Origin: JAWKOK01 sp963765875
Lineage (GTDB): Bacteria; Chloroflexota; Anaerolineae; Caldilineales; Caldilineaceae
Assembly: GCA_963765875.1 (NCBI GenBank)
Contig: CAVXYK010000018.1
Coordinates: forward strand, 1 to 64,000
DNA length: 64,000 nucleotides
Direction of reading: 5' to 3'
The position numbers and the translations under genes were made by a program. The notes beneath the pieces were generated by a model that saw only the letters and a list, made by a program, of their open reading frames with translations, made no database searches and was not told the origin of the DNA. Below are positions 34,893 to 43,748 of the stretch, piece by piece; the first letter of the stretch is position 1, and every line of letters begins with the position of its first letter.

Positions 34893-34928
34893 TCAAACAA
34901 AATGTTCGCTAAGATACAAAATGTTTGA
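34893..34928. promoter_or_regulatory. Candidate TetR operator between the regulator and the CDF gene
   Basis: TCAAACA (34893-34899) and TGTTTGA (34922-34928) form a 7-bp inverted pair enclosing a direct repeat of ACAAAATGTT (34897-34906, 34916-34925). Placed about 70 bases before the CDF start. Confidence 0.45.
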
Positions 34929-34995
34929 ATCAGTGAGCGAACCGTGAGCCACATCCAAGACAGCTCTCCTCTGCGAGCGGACGAAAGGTGCAAGC

Positions 34996-36057
34996 ATGAG
35001 TACACAGGCCTATCAGCACCACGTTTCAGACGATCACGATTCTAGCGATCACGATTCAGACGATCACGATCACAGCCACAACAATGGCCACAGCCATGAT
35101 CACGGTCACACGCACCAGACTGGCGTGCGCGGCTTCTTTGCCGGGATCTTCCATCCGCACAGCCACGATCATAGCGACCTGGCTGCTGACCGTGCCTTTG
35201 CCGACAACCAGGCGGGTATCCGCACGGTTTGGCTGGCGCTGGCCGCACTGACGATCACATCTGTGCTGCAATTGGCTATTGTCTTTGCCAGCGGCAGTGT
35301 GGCGTTGCTGGCCGACACCGCCCATAACATCGGCGACGGGCTGAACTCGATCCCACTCCTGATCGCCTTCTACCTGGCCCGCAAAGTTGCCACGCGGCGC
35401 TATACCTACGGCTATGGCCGCGCCGAGGACATCGCCGGCATTTTCATCGTGCTCTCGATCCTCGTCAGCGCCGGCATCATTTTCTGGGAGTCATTCCATC
35501 GCCTGCTCGATCCGCAGCCGTTGCAGAATCTAGGCTGGGTGGCGGCTGCCGCCATCATCGGCTTCATCGGGAACGAAGCCGTGGCGCTCATGCAAATCCG
35601 GGTCGGCAACCGCATCGGCTCCGAGGCGTTGGTGGCCGATGGCCTGCACGCACGAACCGACGGGTTGACCTCGCTGGCTGTCTTGGCGGCTGCCATCGGC
35701 TCGTGGCTGGGGTTTCCGCTGGCTGATCCTATCATCGGCCTGCTGATCGGCGTAGCGATTCTTTTCATCACCTGGGATGCCACGAAACGCATCTGGCGGC
35801 GGCTAATGGATGGGGTCGACCCGAAGACCGTCGACAACGTGGAGGCAGTCGTTATCGAGCACCCGGCCGTGGACGCTGTAGAGCGGCTACGCCTGCGCTG
35901 GCTTGGCCATCAGTTGCAGGGCGATATGGTGTTGGCGCTCTCCCCATCGGCCGATGTTCGAGCCGTCAAAGAAGAAGTACGGCATGCCATCTCTCATGCG
36001 GAGCCAAAACTGTCAGACTTGACGATTGAGCTAGCGAGCCCAGTGCCGGATCATTGA
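34996..36057 (+). CDS. Cation diffusion facilitator (Zn2+/Co2+/Cd2+ exporter)
   Basis: 353 residues. A His/Asp-rich N-terminal segment (about 6-60) likely binds metal in the cytosol. Six helices follow. The transport site is intact: ADTAHNIGD in helix 2 and DGLHARTD in helix 5 provide the Asp/His ligands of the CzcD/ZitB group. The C-terminal cytosolic domain (about 270-350) includes VEAVVIEHPAVDAVERLRLRWLG. RBS AAAGGTG, ATG 34996. Divergent TetR upstream suggests metal-induced control, an inference. Its stop lies three bases from that of the convergent MFS gene. Confidence 0.9.
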   Translation: MSTQAYQHHVSDDHDSSDHDSDDHDHSHNNGHSHDHGHTHQTGVRGFFAGIFHPHSHDHSDLAADRAFADNQAGIRTVWLALAALTITSVLQLAIVFASGSVALLADTAHNIGDGLNSIPLLIAFYLARKVATRRYTYGYGRAEDIAGIFIVLSILVSAGIIFWESFHRLLDPQPLQNLGWVAAAAIIGFIGNEAVALMQIRVGNRIGSEALVADGLHARTDGLTSLAVLAAAIGSWLGFPLADPIIGLLIGVAILFITWDATKRIWRRLMDGVDPKTVDNVEAVVIEHPAVDAVERLRLRWLGHQLQGDMVLALSPSADVRAVKEEVRHAISHAEPKLSDLTIELASPVPDH

Positions 36058-36060
36058 CGA

Positions 36061-37221
36061 TTATTTCGACGAACCCTCCGGCGACACAGCGCCAGCCGTA
36101 AAAACCAGCGTGGCGACAAGAAATGCCACCAATGCCAGGGCGATGCGTAGCGAAGTCGCTTCCGCCACCGATCCGATGATCGGTGGTCCCGCCAAGAAAC
36201 CGGCATAGCCGATTGTAGCGACGCCCGCGATGCCGGCACTGGGCGAGATCTGTGGATAGTTGCCCGCCGCGCTGAACGAGAGTGGGATGATATTGGCCAA
36301 ACCGATGCCGACCGCAGCGAAGCCCACCAGCGCGAGGCTTGGAGCAGTCGTCAATGCCGCGGTCAGGAGACCCAGCGTAGCGACAAGACCGCCTCCGCGG
36401 ACGACTAATATGGATGGCCAACGAGCCGAAATCGAATCGCCAAGCAATCGACCAACGGTCATGGTCAATGAAAAAGCCGCGAACCCCAACGCCGCATAGG
36501 CTGCTGTCGTATTCAGCACCTGGTTCAGATAGACAGCGCTCCGATCGGCCATGGCGCCCTCCGCAATTGCTGCACAGAACGCGACGGCCCCCAGAGCCCA
36601 CAGGGCCCGTTCCGGCAGGCGAAAAACGGCGTCATCCGCCTGAGCTTCCTGTTCAGTCGGCAGCAGGTAGGCGGATGCGAAGATCATCACCACACCAAAT
36701 ATCACCGAGACAAAAACGAAATGGGGAAAGGGCATTACGGAGGCCCACGCCATGCCTGCGCCAATCAGCGCGCCGGTCAGACCTCCGATGCTGAACGAGG
36801 CGTGGAATGAGGACATCATTGGTCGCCCCGCGCTGCGTTCCACCAGGACAGCCTGTTCGTTCATGGCTACATCCATGATGCTCATGGCCCCGCCCAAAAT
36901 GAAGAGGACGATCCAGAGCGTAATTGAGTTGGGCGCAAGGGCGATAGCCGGAAGCATCAGGCACATGACCATAGCGCCGACGAGGGTGACTTTCGGGCTA
37001 CCGTAGCGGGCAATCAGCCCACCGGCAAGAGAGAGGGCAATCAAAACACCGGCGGACAGACCGAGAAGTATCAGCCCGAGCCCGCCTTCACTCAGTCCCA
37101 TTTTGGTCTGAATGGCGGGAATACGCGAGACCCAACTCGCTATCAGCGCACCATTGATGAAGAAGGCCGCAAGTACGGCCAGCCTTGAATGGCGTAGGCT
37201 GGTTGCGGAAACGCCATTCAT
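36061..37221 (-). CDS. MFS transporter
   Basis: 386 residues, 12 predicted membrane helices. The start NGALIASWVSRIPAIQTKMGLSE resembles the fucose-permease/DHA-like branch seen beside sugar or drug genes; GGLIARYGSPKV is the loop 2-3 motif. Mid-protein linker of about 25 residues (PTEQEAQADDAVFRLPERAL). No substrate-specific residue can be claimed. Convergent with the CDF gene. Confidence 0.85.
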   Translation of the reverse strand: MNGVSATSLRHSRLAVLAAFFINGALIASWVSRIPAIQTKMGLSEGGLGLILLGLSAGVLIALSLAGGLIARYGSPKVTLVGAMVMCLMLPAIALAPNSITLWIVLFILGGAMSIMDVAMNEQAVLVERSAGRPMMSSFHASFSIGGLTGALIGAGMAWASVMPFPHFVFVSVIFGVVMIFASAYLLPTEQEAQADDAVFRLPERALWALGAVAFCAAIAEGAMADRSAVYLNQVLNTTAAYAALGFAAFSLTMTVGRLLGDSISARWPSILVVRGGGLVATLGLLTAALTTAPSLALVGFAAVGIGLANIIPLSFSAAGNYPQISPSAGIAGVATIGYAGFLAGPPIIGSVAEATSLRIALALVAFLVATLVFTAGAVSPEGSSK

Positions 37222-37285
37222 AAGGACAACGCTCCGTGAAGTCTTGCAGATCTGGAGAAATGAGACCCATTCAGCTCAAATCGGG

Positions 37286-38164
37286 TCATGGCGCCCGTCG
37301 GATCTCCCACAGCTCGACAACCATGTCGGATGGATAGCCGGTGGGATCGAAGTCATCGGTCTCGCTGGCCGCGCAGCCAATGGCTCCGAAGAAGTCTTCA
37401 ATGATGCGGGACGAGTGGTGCTGGGCCTCGCCCATGGTGTGGTAGAGGTAGACGGCCGAAGGTAGGATAGCCGGATAGCCCATCTCGTAGAGTGCGTAGC
37501 CGGTTTCGCCTCTGGTAATTCGTTGCAAGAAATCCGCTTCAGTCTGATTGATGGACTGGCCGCAGTGCTCTGCCTGCACGTCGAAGCGAAAGGCAAAATG
37601 ATCGCGTAAATAGCCTTGGTCCTGCAAAAAGCCGCCGATTGTGTTGATGGATTGTTGAGCCTGTTCGAAATCGTCCGCCGTCCCCAATTTCTCCGGCAAC
37701 TCGAAGCCGAGATGGGTCTCCAGCGCGCCGTAGACACGCTTGCCCACACGCCGGCAGAACTCGTGTCGCTCGAAGTTCAGTTGCTCGTCGCTAAGGCCTT
37801 GCGCTGCCAGCAACTCAAATGCCGAGCGGTAGAATCCATAGGAGAGTGCATCGAATTCGCCAGAGCGAATGGTCGCCAAGTCCGTTGCCTGCATAAAACT
37901 GTCGACCAAACTCGGCAGCGCTGCAGTGCCGTAGACGAGATCGATGTAATGCCCCACGTACTCTTCGACATCTTCTTTGAGTTCTTCATCTACATCGCGG
38001 GCTGATTGGGTACCGAGTTTCCGCCACTCACCGACGATTGCAGCCGACATGAAGGTCAGAAACTCCTCGCCCATGGGCCACCATTCGGCAAAGTCCGGAT
38101 AGGGCCGTTGCCTGGAGATCTGTTCTAGCGACATTGGTGTCATGGATTTGTCTCTCGCTTTCAT
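37286..38164 (-). CDS. Hypothetical protein, no recognised family
   Basis: About 292 residues from ATG 38164; ATG 38143, behind GAGAG, is an equally good start, and a TTG at 38179 is less likely. The product is acidic, mostly helical by look, with no signal peptide and no membrane segment. Clusters of aromatic and acidic residues occur: DFAEWWPMGEEF near the N-terminus and HTMGEAQHHSSRIIEDFFGAIGC near the C-terminus. The HxxxExxHH pattern (about 249-257) could bind metal, but this is speculative. Stands alone on the minus strand. Confidence 0.6.
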   Translation of the reverse strand: MKARDKSMTPMSLEQISRQRPYPDFAEWWPMGEEFLTFMSAAIVGEWRKLGTQSARDVDEELKEDVEEYVGHYIDLVYGTAALPSLVDSFMQATDLATIRSGEFDALSYGFYRSAFELLAAQGLSDEQLNFERHEFCRRVGKRVYGALETHLGFELPEKLGTADDFEQAQQSINTIGGFLQDQGYLRDHFAFRFDVQAEHCGQSINQTEADFLQRITRGETGYALYEMGYPAILPSAVYLYHTMGEAQHHSSRIIEDFFGAIGCAASETDDFDPTGYPSDMVVELWEIRRAP

Positions 38165-38500
38165 CTTGCTGAATCTCAAATGGACCTTCGCCTATTCAGT
38201 ATATGCCTCCAATCGCTTGTGTGCTATATCCTGATCTCGGTCCGACTTGCAGTCGGACTCGTTCGGTGACCTCTGGATCCGTCTGGCACGCGTACCTTGG
38301 TACGCTGCAAGCGTGACCTACAAATCTCATGATCTCGTTGTGCTTCCAGTTTAGCTCTCAAAACGAAGCTGTTTGCGTATCAAAGTCCGGCTGGTCACTT
38401 CTTTCTCGACAACCTCGTAGGATTGTAGCCGGTGATCTGGATGGCTCGCAACAACGGATTGCGTGTTTAGCCTGAGCGAGCGCCATGGTATCATTTCAGA
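38165..38500. other. Gene-free stretch with two hairpins
   Basis: Two short hairpins: GTCCGACTtgcAGTCGGAC (38240-38258) and GCGTACCttGGTACGC (38290-38305). No gene or clear promoter for the following methyltransferase. Confidence 0.45.
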
Positions 38501-39106
38501 ATGACAACGAACACTGAAATCAACGTAACCCATATCCCTCCTGCTCAACCGCTCCGAATCATCATCGGCGCCGGAGAACAATCGTATACCGGTTGGATTG
38601 CCACACAGCAAGAACAGCTTGATCTACTCTCTAGCGAAAACTGGGACGCTAACTTTGGCACCCGGCCGGTCGATGCCTTTCTGTGTGAACATGTTTGGGA
38701 ACATCTGACCGAAGACGAGGGACGTCAAGCAGCGGCGCTCTGCTATCGATACTTGAAGCCAGGCAGCTATCTTCGCTGCGCGGTCCCCGATGGCTTCTTT
38801 CCTGATCCGGAATACCAACAAATGGTGCAGATCGGTGGTCCCGGCCCCCAGGATCATCCGGCCGCCGACCACAGGATTGTGTACAACTATCGTTCCTTCT
38901 CGCGAGTGTTTACCGACGCTGGTTTTCAGATCGATCTGCTCGAATATTGCGACGAGGCCGGTCGATTCCACTACAACCACTGGGACGCCGCCGACGGTCT
39001 GATCTATCGCTCACTGCGCTTTGACCACCGCAATCAGGATAGCCAATTGAGATCAGTCTCAATCATCGTTGATGCGCACAAGCCGACAACCGATCCCATC
39101 ATCTGA
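38501..39106 (+). CDS. SAM-dependent methyltransferase-like protein
   Basis: 201 residues. It keeps the central part of a class I methyltransferase (AFLCEHVWEHLTEDEGRQAAALCYRYLKPGSYLRCAVPDG) but the N-terminal SAM loop is unusual: IIIGAGEQSYTGWIAT takes the place of GxGxG, as in short predicted methyltransferases of sugar clusters. Lies 80 bases upstream of the polyprenyl glycosyltransferase with its own promoter. Acceptor unknown. Confidence 0.7.
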   Translation: MTTNTEINVTHIPPAQPLRIIIGAGEQSYTGWIATQQEQLDLLSSENWDANFGTRPVDAFLCEHVWEHLTEDEGRQAAALCYRYLKPGSYLRCAVPDGFFPDPEYQQMVQIGGPGPQDHPAADHRIVYNYRSFSRVFTDAGFQIDLLEYCDEAGRFHYNHWDAADGLIYRSLRFDHRNQDSQLRSVSIIVDAHKPTTDPII

Positions 39107-39116
39107 CGCCCCCAAA

Positions 39117-39145
39117 TTGGTGCCGTTTCTGAACCATGCTACAAT
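39117..39145 (+). promoter_or_regulatory. Promoter of the DPM1-like gene
   Basis: TTGGTG (39117-39122), 17-base spacer, TACAAT (39140-39145). It makes ATG 39187 the more likely start. Confidence 0.5.
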
Positions 39146-39186
39146 TTTGTGTCTGCCCATTTGAGGCAGATGGAGAGACTGTCAAC

Positions 39187-40101
39187 ATGGTTCACTCGAT
39201 CTGGGAGGAGATCCTCCCGTCACCAACCGAAGCGATTCGCCTGACTGTGGTGGTCCCCACCTACAACGAGGCCGACAATCTGCCGCGCATGGCCGCGGCG
39301 CTCTTTGCCTTGCCGCTTGACGGCCTGCAATTGCTGGTCGTCGACGACAACTCTCCCGACGGCACCGGCGACGTAGCCGATCAACTGGCGCTTGCCTACA
39401 ATGGCGCGCCCGGCTGCGAGCGACCTCGAATGGCCGTGTTGCATCGCCAGGGCAAAGGCGGGCTGGGCACGGCCTATGTCGACGGTATGACCAGAGCGCT
39501 GACCGACGGCGCTGATTTCGTCGTTCAGATGGACGCCGACTTCAGCCATTCACCGGACTATGTCCCACGCATGCTCGGCGTGCTGCTCTCCACCGACGCC
39601 GATGTGGTGGTCGGTAGCCGCTACGTACCGGGCGGCTCGTTGGATGAGGGTTGGGGGCTCTGGCGTCGCTTTGTCAGTTGGTGGGCCAATCTGTACAGTC
39701 GCATCATCCTCGGGCTGCGCATCCGCGACATGACCGCCGGATTCAAGCTCTGGAAACGCAACGCGCTGCTGGGCATCGGCCTGGAGAACGTGCGCAGCAA
39801 CGGCTACAGCTTCCAGGTAGAGATGGCCTATCTCAGCGAGAAACTCGGCTATCACATCATCGAGATCCCCATTCACTTTGCCGACCGCCGCATCGGCCAG
39901 AGCAAGCTGGACATGCCGGTCAAGCTCGAATCGGCCTGGCGCACCTGGCAGATCCGCTGGCGCTATCGAGGGCTAGTACAACACTCTACGCCGCAAGTCG
40001 CTTCCGTTGATAGTTCCGTCGCTGATAGTTCCGCCTTTATCGATGACGAAGAGCAGCCTGCCACGTTTGCGCAGTCTCACTCATCCGTCATCGACCACTA
40101 G
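39187..40101 (+). CDS. Polyprenyl/dolichol-phosphate mannosyltransferase-like GT2 enzyme
   Basis: 304 residues from ATG 39187. GT-A fold: VVVPTYNEADNLPRM, VVDDNSPDGTGDVA, DxD motif QMDADFSHSPDYV and the acceptor-side DMTAGFKLWKR. Matches soluble DPM1-type enzymes that put mannose or glucose on a polyprenyl phosphate at the inner membrane face, and lacks the C-terminal GtrA-like helices. The C-terminal 40 residues are Ser-rich and unlike the family; two short Asp/Ser repeats (VDSSVADSS) come from a local DNA duplication. It stands five bases before the YfhO-like gene, so it likely makes donors for the enzymes downstream. Confidence 0.88.
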   Translation: MVHSIWEEILPSPTEAIRLTVVVPTYNEADNLPRMAAALFALPLDGLQLLVVDDNSPDGTGDVADQLALAYNGAPGCERPRMAVLHRQGKGGLGTAYVDGMTRALTDGADFVVQMDADFSHSPDYVPRMLGVLLSTDADVVVGSRYVPGGSLDEGWGLWRRFVSWWANLYSRIILGLRIRDMTAGFKLWKRNALLGIGLENVRSNGYSFQVEMAYLSEKLGYHIIEIPIHFADRRIGQSKLDMPVKLESAWRTWQIRWRYRGLVQHSTPQVASVDSSVADSSAFIDDEEQPATFAQSHSSVIDH

Positions 40102-40106
40102 CGCCC

Positions 40107-42218
40107 ATGTCTCGCATCAGACGAGTCCGCAGCGATCTCTTCGCCATCCTCGCCCTCTTCGGGCTGGCGTTGCTCTGGTTTTCACCGGTACTCTTTCCAT
40201 CACTGCTGGGCAAAACGCTGCTTCCCTTCGACAATCTCTATGCCTTTGAACCCTGGCGATCATTGCAGCAGGGCCTGATTCCCCACAACGGACTGCTCAG
40301 TGATCTGGTGTTGGAAAACGCAGTCTGGAAGCAACATATCCGTCAAGCCTTTGCCGACGGCCAACTGCCGCTCTGGAATCCGCAGATCTTCACCGGGCTG
40401 CCCTTCCTGGCCGCGGGCCAGGCCAGCGTCTTCTACCCACTCAGTCTACTCTTCTACATTCTGCCCATGGAGACCGCCTACGGCTGGTTTACGGCCATAC
40501 AGATCGGTCTGGCCGGGGCCAATATGTACATCTTTGCCCGGGTGCTGCGAATGCGCGTCCCGGCAGCGCTCTTCAGCGCCATTGCCTTCATGTTCAGCGG
40601 CTTCCTGATCGCCTCCGTCGTCTTCACCATGTTCATTGCCGCCGTCGTCTGGCTGCCGCTTCTCCTGGCCGTCATCGAATGGATGATCTGCAAGCAGGAA
40701 GAGAAGGGCGCAACCAGTTATAGCCCCATCCCCTACGTCGTTTTAGGCTCGCTAATCGTCGGTGTCATGATCCTGGCCGGCCATCCGGAGCTGATCTACT
40801 ACACGCTGCTGGTTGCGGGCGCGTACAGCGCTGTGCGATTGCTGGCGGCGTGGAGAATGATTGGAAGACCGAAGGGCGAAGATCGTGCAGCCGATGATTC
40901 GTCTTCATTGGAAACACCTTCGGACCGCGGATCTTCGGCCTTTGATCTTCGATCCTCGTTCGTTGTTGTTCTTCGTCTTGCCGTCTGGCTCCTCGTCATG
41001 GTCTTCCTTGGCGTGGCCTTGGGGGCCATCCAGTTGATTCCGCTGCTGGAACTGGTACCCATGAACTTCCGCGATGGCTCAGCCAGTCTGGCGCAGGTGC
41101 GCGAATGGGCGTGGCCATCTCGGCATGTGCTCACCTTCCCGTTGCCCAATATCTTCGGCAGCCCCAGCCATCACGGCTGGTTCGACATCTGGACGCGTCA
41201 GTGGAACCCGGCCACGGTCAACGCGCTGGGCGAACCCATCGACAACATCTTCTGGGGCATCAAGAATTATGTTGAGGGCGGGAATTATTTGGGGGTTGTG
41301 ACGTGGGTGTTGGCGGCGGTGGCAGTGCTGCGTGCTGCGTACTGCGTACTGCGTGACTTTGGCAGACGATCCCGTTCCAAATCCGAAGAATCCCTCAAGC
41401 AGCAAGCAGCAAGCAGCAAACAGTCGCACGACAAATTACGCAGTATGCAGTACGCAGCACGCCCCGTCCACACCTTCTTCTTCGCCGCCCTCGCCCTCGT
41501 CTCCCTGCTCTTCGCCTTCGGCACGCCACTCTATGCCGTCCTATTCTATGGCCTGCCTGGCTGGGACCAGTTGCATAGCCCCTTCCGCTGGGTCTTTCCG
41601 TTCACGGTGAGCATGACGGTGTTGGGTGGGGCCGGGTTGAATGTGTTACTTGATGCTTCGCATACGAGCAAAGAACAAAGAACAAAGAACGGGTCGAGTG
41701 ACGGGTTTGTTACAGATGAATCGAGCAAGGTCCGCGGAGCGATCTTTGATCTTCGCTCTTCGCTCTTCGTCTTGCTTGCCTTGGCGGGTCTCACCATCCT
41801 CGCCCTGATTGCCGCCAGCATCGCCAACCCCACCCCCTTCATCACCTTCGGGCAACGGATTGTCGACAGCAGCGATCTGGCGCAGATGGCCTTTGCCGAT
41901 GGGCGCATGTTCTGGAGCTATCAGGCCGCCAATCTCCTCCACTTCGGCCTGATCGCCCTGATCGGTGGCCTCCTGCTCTGGTGGCTCGCCCGCAAACGCC
42001 CTGTCACCCTGTCACCCCCTCACCTTGTCACCCTATCACTGCTAGCCCTGCTTTTCCTCGATCTCTGGCTGGCCCACGGGCGCTTCAACCCGGCAGCGGA
42101 TGTCTTTTTGTCGCCGCTGTCCGAGGGAGGCGTGCCGCCGGTGGTTCGCTTTATCAATGAGCGCGAAGGCGGAGAGAATTGTCAATTGACGATTGTCAAT
42201 TGTCGAATTGTCAATTGA
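40107..42218 (+). CDS. YfhO-like membrane glycosyltransferase family protein, N-terminal part
   Basis: 703 codons until the frame is lost inside a heptamer tract (42178-42220). Typical YfhO features: PFDNLYAFEPW, QLPLWNPQIFTGLPFLA, then about ten membrane helices. YfhO proteins are GT-C-like and act on lipoteichoic-acid or surface-glycan assembly; the role here is inferred. Between helices there are long hydrophilic inserts (about 250-285, 408-455, 515-552) that are encoded by tandem repeats and palindromes rather than family sequence. The frame continues after the tract as the segment at 42179. ATG 40107. Confidence 0.8.
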   Translation: MSRIRRVRSDLFAILALFGLALLWFSPVLFPSLLGKTLLPFDNLYAFEPWRSLQQGLIPHNGLLSDLVLENAVWKQHIRQAFADGQLPLWNPQIFTGLPFLAAGQASVFYPLSLLFYILPMETAYGWFTAIQIGLAGANMYIFARVLRMRVPAALFSAIAFMFSGFLIASVVFTMFIAAVVWLPLLLAVIEWMICKQEEKGATSYSPIPYVVLGSLIVGVMILAGHPELIYYTLLVAGAYSAVRLLAAWRMIGRPKGEDRAADDSSSLETPSDRGSSAFDLRSSFVVVLRLAVWLLVMVFLGVALGAIQLIPLLELVPMNFRDGSASLAQVREWAWPSRHVLTFPLPNIFGSPSHHGWFDIWTRQWNPATVNALGEPIDNIFWGIKNYVEGGNYLGVVTWVLAAVAVLRAAYCVLRDFGRRSRSKSEESLKQQAASSKQSHDKLRSMQYAARPVHTFFFAALALVSLLFAFGTPLYAVLFYGLPGWDQLHSPFRWVFPFTVSMTVLGGAGLNVLLDASHTSKEQRTKNGSSDGFVTDESSKVRGAIFDLRSSLFVLLALAGLTILALIAASIANPTPFITFGQRIVDSSDLAQMAFADGRMFWSYQAANLLHFGLIALIGGLLLWWLARKRPVTLSPPHLVTLSLLALLFLDLWLAHGRFNPAADVFLSPLSEGGVPPVVRFINEREGGENCQLTIVNCRIVN
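40930..40985 (+). repeat. Repeat insert in the YfhO-like gene, copy A
   Basis: CTTTGATCTTCGATCCTCG (from about 40950) and neighbours resemble the insert at 41735-41775. Both encode a FDLRSS peptide. Tract units are mainly seven bases. Confidence 0.5.
41325..41460 (+). repeat. In-frame palindromic element with heptamer tracts in the YfhO-like gene
   Basis: GTGCTGC x2 and GTACTGC x2 (41325-41352), AAGCAGC x3 (41397-41417) and GCAGTAT, GCAGTAC, GCAGCAC (41440-41460). Arms 41332-41354 and 41438-41460 are inverted at 22 of 23 positions. The 129 bases between arm ends equal 43 codons, so the reading frame survives. Confidence 0.7.
41670..41770 (+). repeat. Heptamer tracts in the YfhO-like gene
   Basis: AAAGAAC three times (41670-41690) and TCTTCGC, TCTTCGC, TCTTCGT (41750-41770) with CTTTGATCTTCG just before. 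Same insert type as at 40930. Confidence 0.65.
42000..42039 (+). repeat. Octamer tract in the YfhO-like gene
   Basis: Five 8-base units of the form CcTgTCAC (CCTGTCAC twice, CCCCTCAC, CTTGTCAC, CCTATCAC). In frame, encoding part of the loop VTLSPPHLVTLS. Confidence 0.65.
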
Positions 42219-42220
42219 TG
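42178..42220 (+). repeat. Heptamer tract that breaks the YfhO-like frame
   Basis: Six 7-base units ATTGTCA, ATTGACG, ATTGTCA, ATTGTCG, then a lone A, ATTGTCA, ATTGATG. The lone base at 42206 and the non-multiple-of-three length shift the frame here. Confidence 0.7.
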
Positions 42221-42673
42221 GGCCTTGGCGATTTACGACGTATCGACATGCCGGGCGAGAAGACGTTCAATGCCAATGTGGGCATGTATTATGGGTGGCA
42301 GGATATTCGTGGCTATGACTCGATCATCCCGCGGCAGTATGCAGACTTCATGGAACGCGTGGCCCCGCAGGAGAACGAACTACTCTACAACCGCATCGCG
42401 CCGCTCTACAGCAACGTCACCGGCGACCCGTACGCGATTCTCAACAACCCGCTGCTCAATCTGCTCAACGTCAAGTATCTGTTGACCGAGCATTACGTGC
42501 CCAATCCCCAATGGCAGGAGATCTATCGGGACGAGGCCATCGGCGTCTATGAAAATCAGGACGTGATGCCGCGCGTCTTCCTTGTGCCCGAGGCGCGTGT
42601 GGTCGCCGTTGAGGAGCAGCCGCTGACCGAGACCGATCTACGCGATGTGGTCTTCATCGAAGAGACGCCCGGC
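42179..42673 (+). CDS. YfhO-like protein, middle segment (frameshifted)
   Basis: Open in a different frame from the N-terminal part. Family sequence resumes at LRRIDMPGEKTFNANVGMYYGWQDIRGYDSI and runs through LLNLLNVKYLLTEHYV and MPRVFLVPEARVV, all typical of the YfhO extracytoplasmic domain. The frame is lost again at CCC 42669-42671; dropping one C gives EETPADANALVR, which joins the next segment. Confidence 0.7.
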
Positions 42674-43748
42674 CGATGCCAATGCACTGGTCCGGGCCAG
42701 TCCGCAGGTGGCCGATGCACGCATCAGCCGCTACACCGCCAACGATGTCTTCGTCGATGTCAATCTGAGCGACCGCGGCTGGCTGGTCCTGACCGACGCC
42801 TACTTCCCCGGCTGGAAGGCCTTCATCCGCCCCTTCGGCGCCGACGAAAGCCAGGAGCAGGAACTGACCATCCAACGGGCCGACAGCGCCTTCCGCACGG
42901 TCTATTTGCCCGACGACGGCCAATGGACCGTGCGCTTCGTCTACAGTCCCATGAGCTTCAAGCTGGGCATCTACGTCACTTTCCTGGCCATGATGGTCCT
43001 GGCATTCTTGATGCTCTACTGGCTATGGGGTCGCTTCTATCGACCCGAGAGCACCGAGGGCGATGTGCGCACCGTCGCCAAAAACTCGGTGGTGCCGATG
43101 ACGCTCAATCTGGCCAACAAGGCGATCGATTTCGCCTTTGCCATGCTCTATGTGCGCATCCTCGGGCCGGAAGGAACAGGCAAGTATTATTTCGTGGTGG
43201 CGATCTATGGCTTCTTTGAAATCATCAGCCGCTATGGCCTGGGCACGCTGCTGACGCGCGATGTGGCCGCCGACAAGAACCAGTCCAGCCGCTATCTGAC
43301 CAACGTGCTGGCGCTGCGCACGCTGCTCTGGCTGATGACCATGCCGGTGCTGGCGCTGGTCACCTGGTTCTATGCCAACATCGGCAGCCGCGGCGTGTTC
43401 GACGTAGAGAGCATCGGCATACAGGAGGTCCAGGCCATCGCCATCCTGGGCGTGGCCATGCTCTTTGCCAACTGGGCCGATGCCCTGAGCAGTTCATTCC
43501 ACGCCTTCGAGAAGATGGAATACCCGGCCGGCGCTCTCCAGCGCCAGCGCCATCCTCAAGGTGACGTTGGGCGCGACCGTGTTGCTGTTGGGCTGGAGCT
43601 TCGTGGGCCTGGCCGCGCGTGGCCTGGTGGTCAACATCATCCAGGTGATCTGGCTCTATCTGCTGCTGCGCGTGACGCTCTTCAAGCCCCAGTGGCACTG
43701 GGACTGGCCGTTGCAAGCGCTGGATGTTCCGTAACAGCGGGCCGTTGA
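42645..43748 (+). CDS. YfhO-like C-terminal part fused in frame to a flippase N-terminal part
   Basis: Meaningful sequence covers about 42673-43530 in this frame. The first part (DRGWLVLTDAYFPGWKAF, SPMSFKLGIYVTFLAMMVLAFLMLYWLWG) is the C-terminal YfhO region with its last helix. With no stop codon it continues as VAKNSVVPMTLNLANKAIDF and YVRILGPEGTGKYYFVVAIYG, the start of a polysaccharide-transporter (RfbX/Wzx type) flippase. A GTG at 43059 with GAGGG upstream could start a separate flippase. After 43530 the true frame moves by one base (ALSSASAILKVTLG...). Confidence 0.65.
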   Translation: MWSSSKRRPADANALVRASPQVADARISRYTANDVFVDVNLSDRGWLVLTDAYFPGWKAFIRPFGADESQEQELTIQRADSAFRTVYLPDDGQWTVRFVYSPMSFKLGIYVTFLAMMVLAFLMLYWLWGRFYRPESTEGDVRTVAKNSVVPMTLNLANKAIDFAFAMLYVRILGPEGTGKYYFVVAIYGFFEIISRYGLGTLLTRDVAADKNQSSRYLTNVLALRTLLWLMTMPVLALVTWFYANIGSRGVFDVESIGIQEVQAIAILGVAMLFANWADALSSSFHAFEKMEYPAGALQRQRHPQGDVGRDRVAVGLELRGPGRAWPGGQHHPGDLALSAAARDALQAPVALGLAVASAGCSVTAGR

